Shown one piece after another: positions 34,154 to 42,870 of a stretch of 64,000 nucleotides of DNA. The notes beneath the pieces were generated by a model, which searched no databases, was not told where the DNA came from, and worked only from the letters and a program-made list of their open reading frames with translations. The DNA comes from Ramlibacter albus (lineage in GTDB: Bacteria > Pseudomonadota > Gammaproteobacteria > Burkholderiales > Burkholderiaceae_C). Location: NCBI RefSeq assembly GCF_014297445.1, contig NZ_JACORU010000005.1, positions 186,001-250,000 of the forward strand, read 5' to 3'. Position numbers and translations under genes: made by a program. Each line of letters begins with the position of its first letter. Position 1 is the first letter of the stretch.

Positions 34154-34828
34154 TCACCTCCGGCAAGTGCATCGTTGGACGATCATCTTCATCTCGCGCC
34201 CCCACACATATTCGTTTGCAACTGCAGTCAAGAGCGATGGCATCAATGACGACTGGATAAAGTTCGTGCCCTCACCATACGTGTGCAAGACACCGTCGGT
34301 CACCGTCCTCGCCACATAACCTGGTCCGAATCGGCTGCCCGGTCCCGTGATGTTGACGACGAGCTGCGCGCCCGTATTGAGGTCGTTGGTCAGGAACGAG
34401 GTCACGATGTTGCTGTCGGTCACGAATTCCACCACCGCATTGTTCGGTGTGCCTGCAGCCGTTGCCGCATTCGGAAGACCCGGCGTGGGATTGTCCTTGA
34501 GCATCTTCAGCACGCACTCACGATCAGCAGGAGCGAGCCGCTGCACCACATCGTACGCGTGATAGAGCGGATGCGTTGGCCCCATGTACGCAGGAAAACC
34601 GGGCTGCGCAGGGACCCTGAACGACGGACCGCCCGGAAAGCGGCACTTGGTGAACCCGTCCGCGGTGACACAGTCCAGGCCGGTCGGGTCGAACTGCGTC
34701 AGTGGGTTCGCTTCGGCGTAACCGAGCCGGGTGAGCCGATCGCCCAAAGCCGGAGGGTCGGAAGCCGACGCGGAGGCTGCGACGGCAAACACAAGCGCCA
34801 GCGCCGCAAAGATTGATCTCGACTTCAT
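34154..34828 (-). CDS. Exported protein with RHS-core junction and toxin-like C-terminus
   Basis: 224 aa. A signal peptide (ALALVFAVAASASA) is followed by LGYAEANPLTQFDPTGLD at 35-52. This matches the end of the RHS core (Y...NP....DPxGL), the point after which polymorphic RHS proteins carry a variable toxin. About 170 residues follow, including GPTHPLYHAYDVV, VVNITGPGSRFGPGYVARTVTDGVLHTYGEG and ANEYVWGREM; I know no activity for this domain. There are no RHS repeats, so this is an orphan tip. It overlaps the upstream transglutaminase-like stop by ATGA and is followed by two small membrane proteins. Confidence 0.7.
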   Translation of the reverse strand: MKSRSIFAALALVFAVAASASASDPPALGDRLTRLGYAEANPLTQFDPTGLDCVTADGFTKCRFPGGPSFRVPAQPGFPAYMGPTHPLYHAYDVVQRLAPADRECVLKMLKDNPTPGLPNAATAAGTPNNAVVEFVTDSNIVTSFLTNDLNTGAQLVVNITGPGSRFGPGYVARTVTDGVLHTYGEGTNFIQSSLMPSLLTAVANEYVWGREMKMIVQRCTCRR

Positions 34829-35697
34829 TGCCGCTCCGTTCCATAGGAAATTCCCAGCTCCACCGCTTTGCGTCGGTAAGCCTCGCTCTTCCCCATCTGC
34901 CCTTCGGCTCTCCAGAACCGCGCCAGGTAGTCAAGACAAACGACATCGCGCGGATCGAGTTCGTGGATCGCCTCGAAGTAGGCGAGCGCCTCCTGCGTCC
35001 TTCCCTGACGGTAGATGACCAAGGGGATCTGCAGCATCACGATGCCGAGGTACTCCCGCATCGTCAGCGTGCGCATGTAGGCGCCGCTTTCCAGTCCCCT
35101 CTGCGGTACACCGTACCGCCTGATGTACTCAGCGTCGCTGAGCACGCCACCGCCGCTGGTGACCTCGATGTTGTGGTGCGGCGCCGCGAGCCGCACGTAG
35201 CGCAGGAAGCAGTGGAGGGGCGCTGTGACTCCGCGAACGAAAAGAGGAAGGCGCTGCGCCACTGACATGTACAGCAGCGGCATCGTGATGCACATCCCCT
35301 TGCGCGTGTCGAGGATGCCGTTGAGGAAGTAGTTGGCCTGCTTGTCCCTCGCGTCGGCGGCATGGTCGTACGCCATGCCCCAATGGCGAAACATGTACGT
35401 GTTGAATGCGATCAGCGTGTCGATGTAGTTGCGGCTCGGCTGGCTGGCCATGTACTGCCGGGCGCCACGCACCATCTCATCGATCCTCGATGAGTACCTC
35501 TCGACGTCGAGGCGAGGGTAAACCTCGCGTGCGAGGACGAGCGACGCGCGGCCGACGTCGATGCGGTCTTCCGGCAGCGCGAGGAGGTCGCTTACTGCCG
35601 CAGGCAACCCGTGCGGACGCGGCATTGCTGCGGATGTCGAAAGCGGCGCCGCGACGATCGCCGCGAAAGTGCTTGCCAGCGCTGTTCTCCGTTTCAT
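34825..35697 (-). CDS. Exported transglutaminase-like (SirB1-type) protein
   Basis: 290 aa. An exported N-terminus (RRTALASTFAAIVAAPLSTSAA) precedes a SirB1/transglutaminase-core-2 pattern: KGMCITMPLLYMSVAQRLPLFVRGVTAPLHCFLRY gives the candidate catalytic C136 and H162, with HHNIEV near 175. The C-terminus (EALAYFEAIHELDPRDVVCLDYLARFWRAEGQMGKSEAYRRKAVELG) is TPR-like, as in SirB1 proteins. GGGAGAG is a good Shine-Dalgarno. It heads the island operon. Whether it is a protease, a cross-linker or inactive cannot be read from the sequence. Confidence 0.78.
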   Translation of the reverse strand: MKRRTALASTFAAIVAAPLSTSAAMPRPHGLPAAVSDLLALPEDRIDVGRASLVLAREVYPRLDVERYSSRIDEMVRGARQYMASQPSRNYIDTLIAFNTYMFRHWGMAYDHAADARDKQANYFLNGILDTRKGMCITMPLLYMSVAQRLPLFVRGVTAPLHCFLRYVRLAAPHHNIEVTSGGGVLSDAEYIRRYGVPQRGLESGAYMRTLTMREYLGIVMLQIPLVIYRQGRTQEALAYFEAIHELDPRDVVCLDYLARFWRAEGQMGKSEAYRRKAVELGISYGTERQ

Positions 35698-35945
35698 GTC
35701 TCTCCCTGCGTCGAAGACATGTTCCGTGAGAAGTGCGTCTCTCAGGCCGAGGAATGAACAAAAACACTCGGGGCAAGACGGAAGTCTGATGCGCGACGTT
35801 GGGAAAACGCACCCCCTCTTGGTGATGGAGTTCTAGTCAGACTAAGTTCGACGTTCCCGAATCGATCGACGAAGGCAACGACGATGCCCGGCGCCTCTTT
35901 CGCGGATAGCGAGTGCGTTGCGTTCGAGGTGATGTCGATTCGACG
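35698..35945. other. 248-bp non-coding region upstream of the RHS-tip island
   Basis: No credible gene is seen. It is less GC-rich than the flanks and probably holds the promoter of the island operon. Near its distal end lies the first of two direct copies of TGTCGATTCGACG. No clear sigma-70 hexamer pair stands out. Confidence 0.4.
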
Positions 35946-35965
35946 TCAGCGCTGTCGATTCGACG
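35933..35965. repeat. Two direct copies of TGTCGATTCGACG with 20-bp period
   Basis: Identical 13-bp units at 35933-35945 and 35953-35965 are separated by tcagcgc. Each unit contains the palindrome CGATTCG-like core TCGATTCGA. The second copy overlaps the last codons of the cyclase gene. The arrangement could be an operator or part of a terminator; nothing further can be said. Confidence 0.5.
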
Positions 35966-38900
35966 CTGAACTTGGCGTGTCCGCCTGCCCCGCGATCTTG
36001 CCGGCCAACCAGCGCCGCGCATCTTCGACGATGGCACCTCGCTCATCCCGGTCGAGCCGCTGCAGCAGCAGTTTCTCGACGGTCCCAGCTGCGCTGCTGC
36101 TGCGCCCCTGCCGCTCCTCCACGCGAGCGATCCGAAGCGCGGCGTCCAGCTCCAGGAACACGGACCCATAGCGGCGGCACACGTCCAGCGTCTCGCGCCA
36201 GCACTGCAGGGCACGTTCCTCGTTGCCAGCCAGCAGGTGCAGGTCTCCCTCGACCAGCCCGATCTTCGCCGCAACCGTCGCGTCCGAGTAGGTGCTGGCC
36301 AAGTCCCTTGACCGCGCCACCTGCTGCAGCCCGCCCGCCACATCGGCATGGAGGCGCAACGTGTCCGCGAGCACGAGTTCGTAGTAGGCCAGGCGGATGC
36401 GCACCCCGTGTCGCCGCAGCCCTTCAACCGTGCGGTGCATCTGCGCAAGGTCGTGCTCGCGGCCCAGCATGGCGTTGGCCCAGCCGATGGCAAGGGTGAG
36501 GATGCCGGTCGCGAACCCGGCGCGGCGGCAGTCCTCCAGCAATGGCGGAACGACCGCCAGCATGCGCTCGGGCTCGCGGCCCATGAAGCAAAGCCCGCCC
36601 AGCGTGATGGTGGCAATGAGTCGCGAGCCCAGGTCCGACGCCTGCGTGGCGCGCTCGAGTGCCTCGTCGAACGTGCGCCGGGCCAGTTGCGACTGGCCCA
36701 GCGACCATTGCGCGGCACCGCGGTACGAGAGGGCGCATACCGCAGGATCGTGGCCGCCGAAATGGCGCAGGTAGAGTGGCCGGTCGCGCGGGTCATAGAG
36801 CGCGAGGCCGGCGTCCGCCGCGCGGATCGTTGCCTGCAGCTCGCCGCGGTTCAGCAGCGTTTCCCACTCGGCATGGTGGACCTGCAACTGCTCACGCGGG
36901 TCGCCGGACGCCGCCGCCATCTCACGCATGGCCTGCAGCATCGCGGCCTGTTGCGCCGTGCGGCCCTGGTGCTCGTACGAATACCACAGCCCGAACGCGA
37001 TCGAGAACCGCTGGGCGGGCGTACCTGCGTGCAGCGACAGCTCGCGGGCGCGTTCATAGATCTCGATGCTGACCGGCACACCGACACCCCGCGCCATCAT
37101 CACCAGCGGGCCGAGCTTCAGCAACTGCGCGAGCTCCTGCGCGTCGCGTTCGGGCCCCGCCGCCTGCCCCCGGATAAGCGCCAGGGCTTGCTCGTAGTGC
37201 TGCTGCGCCTCGCCGGCAGCCCCGCGGCGCGCCGCACTCGCGCCGGCAACGTTCCAGGCCTCGATGGCTTCCCGGCTGCGGCCGGCGGCCGTGAGGTGCC
37301 AGGCCGCGGCCTCCGCGCGGCCGCTGTCGCCCGAGCCGCGGGCCGCGATCAGGTCCGCCAAGCGGCCGTGGAGCTCCCGCCGAGCGGACAACAGCAGCGT
37401 CGAGTACGCGCTCTCGCGGATGAGCGCATGCTTGAAGGTCCATTCGCGCGGGCCTTGCTCGCGCGGGGGAAGGACGAGCCCGGCCTGCGCGACACGATCG
37501 AGGGAAGCAAGCACATCGGGTGCGTCGGTTCCCGCGAGTGCCGCCAGAAGGTCGACATCGAAGCTGCGCCCGATGACGGAAGCCAGTTGCAGGAGCTCGC
37601 GCGCGGTGCCGAGGCGGTCGAAGCGGGACAGCAGCGATGCCTGCAGTGTTTCGGGGACGTCGACGGTTGCCGCGCCGCGGCTCTCGGCCTCGACCACCGC
37701 CCGCGCGATCTCCTCGAGGTAGAGGGGGACTCCGCCACCGCGTTGGACGATGGCGTCCACCACGCGCCGCGGCAGGCTGTTGCCGTGGGTTGCGCGATCG
37801 ACGAGCGCGTGCGCCGCCGCGGGCGCCAGCTGTTCCAGCGGCACTTCGGTGTCCGCGCGCAACTGGGTGGCGATGGTCTTTTCCGGCCGCGTGGTGGCGA
37901 TCAGCAGGACGCGCCGGCTGCGGAGGGCCGCAGCCAGGGCGCGCAGCCATTCGGACGTGGAAGGGTCGATCCAGTGCGCGTCCTCCACCAGCACCAGCAC
38001 CGGCCGCTTCGATGCCGCATCGCACACCAGTTCCACGAGTTGCTCGCGCAGCGCGTGCGACGCCGCCGTGCCCCCGCCTTCGAAGAGCGGTGCAAGACCT
38101 TTGGCACGGGTAAGCGCCGACGGCGCGTCCAGCCTCGCGAATTCGGCCATCCACCCGGCCAGCCTGTCCTCGAGCGACTTCGGGTCGCCGGTGCGGGCGC
38201 CATGGACTTCCAATGCGTGGCGCAGCGGGTAGTGGTCGGTGGCCGTGTGGTGCGGCGAGCCTTGGAGCAGGAGCGAAGCCGCACCGCTTTCGCTTGCATT
38301 GGCACACGCTTCGCCGGCCAGCCGCGACTTGCCGATGCCAGGCTCGCCGCTGACGACCACCGAGCGGCCTCGGCCGTCGCATGCCGACCGCCATGCGTCC
38401 CGCAACACGGCGGCCTCCTTCTCTCGCCCGACGAGCTCGGACGAAACATCGGGTGCCTGGAATCGCGCGGGCGCGGCCGCAGTGCCGCTTACGCGCCAGC
38501 ACCCGACCGGCGCGGAGAACCCCTTGAAAGCGACCTCGCCGAGTTCTTCCAGCTGGACACCCGGCCCGAGCAGGCGCCGAGTCGCCGCATCCACCACCAC
38601 GTCTCCGGGCGCGGCATGGCCCTGCAGCCGGGCGGCGCGATTCGGTGCTTCACCCACGGCCACGGAGCCGGCCACGAGCTCGCTTGCGACCACGCCACCG
38701 ACGACGACGAGGCCGGTCGCAATGCCGCAGCGAGCGCGCAACGGGCGGCCCGCAACCGACAACTTGCCAGTTCCCTCCACGATGGCCACGGTGGCGCGGA
38801 CCGCGCGCTCCGCGTCGTCCTCGTGCGCGCGCGGGTAGCCGAAGTAAGCGAGCACGCCATCGCCGAGGTATTGCGCCACGGCGCCCTGCCATTCGCCAAT

Positions 38901-39218
38901 GACGCGCGTGGCAAGTTGCTGGTACTCGCCCACGGCGCGGCGCAGCTCCTCCGGGTCCAGCTGTGTGCTCAGCGCGGTGAAGCCGGCCAGGTCGATGAAG
39001 CAGGCCGTGAGCATGCGCCGCTCGCCATCGGGCCGGATGGCCTGGCTCGCGCCGGCGAGCGCGCGCAACAGGCGCTTGCGGTCGCCGAGCGCGATGCCGA
39101 GTGACTGCAGGTCGGCATCGGTCAGGTCGGCGGCAATGTCGAGGTCGATGGCTGCGGCACGCAGCACGGCTTCCAGGTGGGAAAGCTGGTGCTTGGCCAG
39201 CAGTACTGCAAGACTCAT
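35946..39218 (-). CDS. Class III adenylate/guanylate cyclase fused to ATPase and TPR region
   Basis: 1090 aa. Residues 1-57 resemble a SAM domain (HLEAVLRAAAIDLDIAADLTDADLQSLGI). A class III cyclase follows, with metal Asp D76 (FIDLAGFTAL) and D120 (YLGDGVLAYFGYP) and the transition-state Asn/Arg in EAPNRAARLQG near 200. An AAA-type ATPase has Walker A SGEPGIGKSR near 296 and LVLVEDAHWID, then about 500 residues of helical repeats. Such proteins are predicted signal-integrating cyclases. All catalytic residues checked are present. It is a single gene with no operon partner. Confidence 0.92.
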   Translation of the reverse strand: MSLAVLLAKHQLSHLEAVLRAAAIDLDIAADLTDADLQSLGIALGDRKRLLRALAGASQAIRPDGERRMLTACFIDLAGFTALSTQLDPEELRRAVGEYQQLATRVIGEWQGAVAQYLGDGVLAYFGYPRAHEDDAERAVRATVAIVEGTGKLSVAGRPLRARCGIATGLVVVGGVVASELVAGSVAVGEAPNRAARLQGHAAPGDVVVDAATRRLLGPGVQLEELGEVAFKGFSAPVGCWRVSGTAAAPARFQAPDVSSELVGREKEAAVLRDAWRSACDGRGRSVVVSGEPGIGKSRLAGEACANASESGAASLLLQGSPHHTATDHYPLRHALEVHGARTGDPKSLEDRLAGWMAEFARLDAPSALTRAKGLAPLFEGGGTAASHALREQLVELVCDAASKRPVLVLVEDAHWIDPSTSEWLRALAAALRSRRVLLIATTRPEKTIATQLRADTEVPLEQLAPAAAHALVDRATHGNSLPRRVVDAIVQRGGGVPLYLEEIARAVVEAESRGAATVDVPETLQASLLSRFDRLGTARELLQLASVIGRSFDVDLLAALAGTDAPDVLASLDRVAQAGLVLPPREQGPREWTFKHALIRESAYSTLLLSARRELHGRLADLIAARGSGDSGRAEAAAWHLTAAGRSREAIEAWNVAGASAARRGAAGEAQQHYEQALALIRGQAAGPERDAQELAQLLKLGPLVMMARGVGVPVSIEIYERARELSLHAGTPAQRFSIAFGLWYSYEHQGRTAQQAAMLQAMREMAAASGDPREQLQVHHAEWETLLNRGELQATIRAADAGLALYDPRDRPLYLRHFGGHDPAVCALSYRGAAQWSLGQSQLARRTFDEALERATQASDLGSRLIATITLGGLCFMGREPERMLAVVPPLLEDCRRAGFATGILTLAIGWANAMLGREHDLAQMHRTVEGLRRHGVRIRLAYYELVLADTLRLHADVAGGLQQVARSRDLASTYSDATVAAKIGLVEGDLHLLAGNEERALQCWRETLDVCRRYGSVFLELDAALRIARVEERQGRSSSAAGTVEKLLLQRLDRDERGAIVEDARRWLAGKIAGQADTPSSASNRQR

Positions 39219-39255
39219 GGCTGCCGGCGAGCATAGCCGACGGCAGCCGCGCCGC

Positions 39256-40218
39256 CTAGGGCTGCCCCACCACCACCCACCCCAGCATCCGCATCAGCGG
39301 CTCATCCGACACCCGCAGCAGGATCGCGTCCTCGCTCGCATCGTGCTGCTGCTCCAGCCAGCACGGCGCCGCGATCATGTCGCCGCGCTGCCAGTCGAAC
39401 TCCTTGCCGCCGATGCGCGAGCGGCCGGCGCCCTGCACCACGGTGTAGATCTGGTTGATGCTGGAACGCACCGGCTCCCAGTGGGTGCCCGCCGCCATCG
39501 CAATGGCGACGCGGTCGAACGTCGTCAGCGTCACCGGCCCCAGCAGGTGCTGGCGCACACCCGGCGCAACCTCCGGCGCGGCGGCCGCCTTCGCGGCGTA
39601 GTCGGCGAACGCAAACCGCATCGGCGACGTCGCGTCGATGCCGTCCGAGGGCTCGTTCACGTCGGGGTAATGCTGGAAGAACACGGGGCCGATGCCGATG
39701 GCCAGCGGCGCGTCGAGGAAGTCGATCCAGTACGCATCGCTGTCGCTCTCGTTCGCATGCCCGTGCCAGCACCAGTTGGGCGTGAGCAGCACGTCGCCGG
39801 GCTCCATCGGCACCTTCATGCCTTCGACCACGGTGTACGTACCCGGCGCAGCGTCGAGCACCACGCGCATCGCGTTCGGCGTATGCCGGTGGCTGCGCGC
39901 CGTTTCGCCGGCCTTCACCATCTGGTACGCGCCGACGATGGTGGGCACGGTGGCGTAGTCGTTACCCGGGTGCGGGTTGGCCATGATCAGGTTGCGGCGC
40001 TCGGCCCACTCGGTGCCCACCAGTCGGCCCGCCACGTGCAGCGCGGCGCGCGTGTCGGCATAACGCCAGCGGTGGCCCACGAAGGGATGGCGCGGCTCGG
40101 GCACGATGGCCGGCTTGGCCTTCGCCCAGCCGTTCTTCACCTGCACCTCGTCCAGCAGCTTGTACAGCGCAGGCAAATCCTGCGCGCTCTCGAAATCGAC
40201 TGCAGGCCTCATCGTCAC
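39256..40218 (-). CDS. Gentisate 1,2-dioxygenase (bicupin)
   Basis: 320 aa. The iron-binding cupin motif SHRHTPNAMRVVLDAAPGTYTVVEGMKVPMEPGDVLLTPNWCWHGH holds the conserved His residues of gentisate dioxygenases; a second, degenerate cupin follows (GGKEFDWQRGDMIAAPCW). It opens the gentisate ring to maleylpyruvate. The GTG at 40218 overlaps the upstream Bug stop (GTGA); an ATG at 40212 is the alternative. It is the last gene of the aromatic operon. Confidence 0.9.
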   Translation of the reverse strand: MTMRPAVDFESAQDLPALYKLLDEVQVKNGWAKAKPAIVPEPRHPFVGHRWRYADTRAALHVAGRLVGTEWAERRNLIMANPHPGNDYATVPTIVGAYQMVKAGETARSHRHTPNAMRVVLDAAPGTYTVVEGMKVPMEPGDVLLTPNWCWHGHANESDSDAYWIDFLDAPLAIGIGPVFFQHYPDVNEPSDGIDATSPMRFAFADYAAKAAAAPEVAPGVRQHLLGPVTLTTFDRVAIAMAAGTHWEPVRSSINQIYTVVQGAGRSRIGGKEFDWQRGDMIAAPCWLEQQHDASEDAILLRVSDEPLMRMLGWVVVGQP

Positions 40219-41186
40219 TCGGGTTTCACGTCCGCGGCGCGGATCATCTCGGCCACTACGGCGGTCTCTTCACGGATCACCGCGGCGAATTGCTGCGGCG
40301 TGCCGGCCACCACCGTGAGGTTGCGCGAAGTGGCGTTCTTCTCGGCGAAAGCCGGGTCGCGCAGCAGGGCGCGGACATCGGCGTTGATCTTGTCGACGAC
40401 GGCTTGCGGCGTGCCCGCGGGCGCGAACAGGCCATACCAGATCGACGCGTTGAGGTAACCGTACCCCTGCTCCTGCGCGGTGGGCACGTTGGGGTAGAGC
40501 GGCGAACGCTGCTTGCTCGTGATCGCCAGCGGCTTCATCTTGCCGGCCTGCATCAGCGCACCGGCCACGCTGCCGCTGCCGGTGGAGACGGCCACCTCGC
40601 CCGCGGCCAGCGCGGTCATCAGCGGCGCGATGCCCTTGTACGGGACGTGCGTCAGGTCGATGTTCTCGCGCTTGGCGAGCGTGGCAAACGCCAGGTGCGG
40701 CTGCGTGCCCGGCCCGAAGGAGCCGTAGGGGTACTTCACCGGGTCCTTCTTCGCGAGCGCGACGAATTCCTTCAGGTCCTTCGCCGGCACCGCCGAACTG
40801 GCGAGGATGAACTGCTCGCTCTCCACCATCTCGATGATGGGCACGAAGCTCTTGTCGGGGTCGTAGGGTAGCGTCTTGTAGAGGTAACGGTTGGACGTGA
40901 AGGTCTGGTTCACCGTGGCCAGCAACGTGTGCCCGTCGGCGGGCTGGCGCGCCACGTAGTCGGCGCCGATCAGCGAGCCGGCGCCGGCCTTGTTCTCGAT
41001 GACGACCGGCTGGCCCCACTTCTGCGACAGCTCCTGCCCGATGGCGCGGATCATCACGTCGATGCCGCCGCCGGCCGGGAAGGGCACGACGATGCGGACG
41101 ACCTTGCTGGGGAACGTGCCTTGTGCGAATGCGGGCAGGGCGAGGGCGGATGCCGAGGATGCGATGAAGGTACGGCGGCGGATCAT
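40215..41186 (-). CDS. Bug-family periplasmic solute-binding protein
   Basis: 323 aa with a leader (RRRTFIASSASALALPAFAQ), RIVVPFPAGGGIDVMIRAIGQEL, VIENKAGAGSLIGADYVAR, THVPYKGIAPLMTALAAGEVAV. It is encoded between the GntR regulator and gentisate dioxygenase with 4-bp overlaps on both sides, so it probably binds an aromatic acid used by this operon. No tripartite transporter membrane genes are present. Confidence 0.9.
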   Translation of the reverse strand: MIRRRTFIASSASALALPAFAQGTFPSKVVRIVVPFPAGGGIDVMIRAIGQELSQKWGQPVVIENKAGAGSLIGADYVARQPADGHTLLATVNQTFTSNRYLYKTLPYDPDKSFVPIIEMVESEQFILASSAVPAKDLKEFVALAKKDPVKYPYGSFGPGTQPHLAFATLAKRENIDLTHVPYKGIAPLMTALAAGEVAVSTGSGSVAGALMQAGKMKPLAITSKQRSPLYPNVPTAQEQGYGYLNASIWYGLFAPAGTPQAVVDKINADVRALLRDPAFAEKNATSRNLTVVAGTPQQFAAVIREETAVVAEMIRAADVKPE

Positions 41187-41908
41187 GGCGTCTTGCTGCG
41201 AGTGGGTTTTTTCGAGGCGAGGAAGAGGTGGCCGTGCAGGTTCTCCAGGTGCGCGGTCATCAGCTCGGCGGCCTTGGCCGCGTCGCGCTTGCGCAGCTGC
41301 TGCAGGATGGCGCGGTGCGCCTTGGATGTGTCCAGGCGCGGCGCTGTGTCGTCGCGCGCCATCACCTTCAGCACGATGTCGGTGAGCGCGTCCATGATGA
41401 TCACCATCACCTCGTTGCGCGTGGCCACCCCCAGCAGGTGGTAGAAGTGCAGCAGCTGGCGCCGCCGGTCCTCGATGCGGCCTTCGCGCGTGAAGGCCTC
41501 GGTCTTCTCGATGCTGGCTTCGAGCGCGTCGAAGTCTTCGGTGCTGCCGCGCTCGCATGCGAGGCGGATGATCGAATCCGTGATGAGAACGCGGCTCTCG
41601 GTCAGGCTCTCCAGCGTGATGCGGCCCAGGTTCACCATGTCGCCGAACGAGCGCGTGACGACGCCGGGGTCGCCTTCCTTGATGAACGCGCCGCCCTTGA
41701 CGCCCTTGCGCAGCTCGATCACGCCGGACATCTCGAGCCCGCGCAGTGCTTCGCGCACCGCCGTACGTGACGCGTTGAAGTTCGCCGCGAGCTCGCGCTC
41801 GGCGGGCAGCTTGTCGCCGGCCTTCAGGCGGCCCAGTGCCAGCTGCGTGCGGATCTGGTCGCGGATGACTTCGAAGGTGCGCGGCGAGGGCGCGGCTTCC
41901 ATGGTCAC
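41183..41908 (-). CDS. GntR-family regulator, FadR/FCD subfamily
   Basis: 241 aa. The N-terminal winged helix (VIRDQIRTQLALGRLKAGDKLPAERELAANFNASRTAVREALRGLEMSGVIELRKGVKGGAFI) is followed by an all-helical FCD ligand domain (RRQLLHFYHLLGVATRNEVMVIIMDAL). It lies within the operon it probably represses: a perfect FadR-type site TGGTCAGACCA lies at 47899-47909 in the operon promoter. The effector is probably the aromatic substrate or a product. The GTG at 41908 overlaps the previous stop; an ATG at 41902 is also possible. Confidence 0.88.
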   Translation of the reverse strand: MTMEAAPSPRTFEVIRDQIRTQLALGRLKAGDKLPAERELAANFNASRTAVREALRGLEMSGVIELRKGVKGGAFIKEGDPGVVTRSFGDMVNLGRITLESLTESRVLITDSIIRLACERGSTEDFDALEASIEKTEAFTREGRIEDRRRQLLHFYHLLGVATRNEVMVIIMDALTDIVLKVMARDDTAPRLDTSKAHRAILQQLRKRDAAKAAELMTAHLENLHGHLFLASKKPTRSKTP

Positions 41909-42870
41909 TGCGGCTCCACCTTGTAATCGCGCAGCAGCTTGGCCCAGAACTCCAGGTCCTTCTTCATCACCACCGCCATCGCGGCAGGCGTGCCGGTTTC
42001 GTACTGCACTTGCGCGAAGGAGGTCAGGCGCGTGCGGAAAGCGGGCGTCTTCTCCACTTCGGCGATCTCGTGGGCGAGGCGGTCGGTGATGGCGCCCGGC
42101 GTGCCCGCGGGCGCGACGATGCCGAACCAGAAGTCCATCTCGTAGCCCGGCAAGCCGCTCTCGGCCATCGTCGGAATGTCGGGCATGCTGGCCAGCCGCT
42201 TCGTGCTGGTCACGGCCATCATCTTCAGCTTGCCTTCCTTGGCCTGCGGCAGCAGCGCGCCGCCGTCGAACATCATGCTCACGCGCCCGGTCAGCAGGTC
42301 GGGGAACGCGGTGGTCGTGCCTTTGTAGGGTACGTGCACGAGGTCGATGCCGCCCAGCGTCTTGAACAGCTCACCGGAAAGGTGCAGCGAGCTGCCGTGG
42401 CCGAGCGATGCGTAGCTCAGTTGCCCCGGGTTCGCCTTGGCATATGCCGTCAGCTCCTTCACGTTGTTGGCAGGCACCGAGGGCGACACCATCAGGAAGA
42501 GGGGTGTGCGGAACACCAGCGACACCGGCGCGAAGTCCTTCAGCGGGTCGTAGGGCAGCTTCTTGAAGGCCGAGGCGTTGATGCCGAGGCTCGACACGCT
42601 GCCCAGCAGGATCGTGTAGCCGTCCGGCGGCGACTTCGCGACGAGGTCCGTGCCGATGATCAGGCTGCCGCCGGGCTTGTTGTCGACGATGACGGTCTGC
42701 TTCAGGCGGTCCGACAGGCCGTCGGCCAGCGCGCGTGCGAACGAGTCGGCCAGCCCGCCCGGCGGGTAGGGGATGACCAGCTTCACGGTCTTGGTGGGCC
42801 AGGCCTGCGCGTGCGCGAACAGCGGCGCGGCGACGGCCAGCGCGACCAGGAGGCGGCGGAAGTACTTCAT
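41905..42870 (-). CDS. Bug-family periplasmic solute-binding protein
   Basis: 321 aa with a signal peptide (LLVALAVAAPLFAHAQ), KLVIPYPPGGLADSFARALADGL, VDNKPGGSLIIGTDLVAKSPPDG, LVHVPYKGTTTAFPDLLTGRVSMMFDG. It is the first of two Bug genes in this operon. The ATG at 42870 overlaps the PrpF-like stop by ATGA; an upstream ATG at 42882 would add only four residues. Confidence 0.9.
   Translation of the reverse strand: MKYFRRLLVALAVAAPLFAHAQAWPTKTVKLVIPYPPGGLADSFARALADGLSDRLKQTVIVDNKPGGSLIIGTDLVAKSPPDGYTILLGSVSSLGINASAFKKLPYDPLKDFAPVSLVFRTPLFLMVSPSVPANNVKELTAYAKANPGQLSYASLGHGSSLHLSGELFKTLGGIDLVHVPYKGTTTAFPDLLTGRVSMMFDGGALLPQAKEGKLKMMAVTSTKRLASMPDIPTMAESGLPGYEMDFWFGIVAPAGTPGAITDRLAHEIAEVEKTPAFRTRLTSFAQVQYETGTPAAMAVVMKKDLEFWAKLLRDYKVEPQ

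Noticed and set aside
36348..39104. Very long open frame (over 900 codons) on the plus strand across the cyclase gene
   Set aside because: It is the antisense of a well-conserved cyclase-ATPase gene; the product is Arg/His/Ala-rich without domains. Stops are rare in DNA this rich in G+C.
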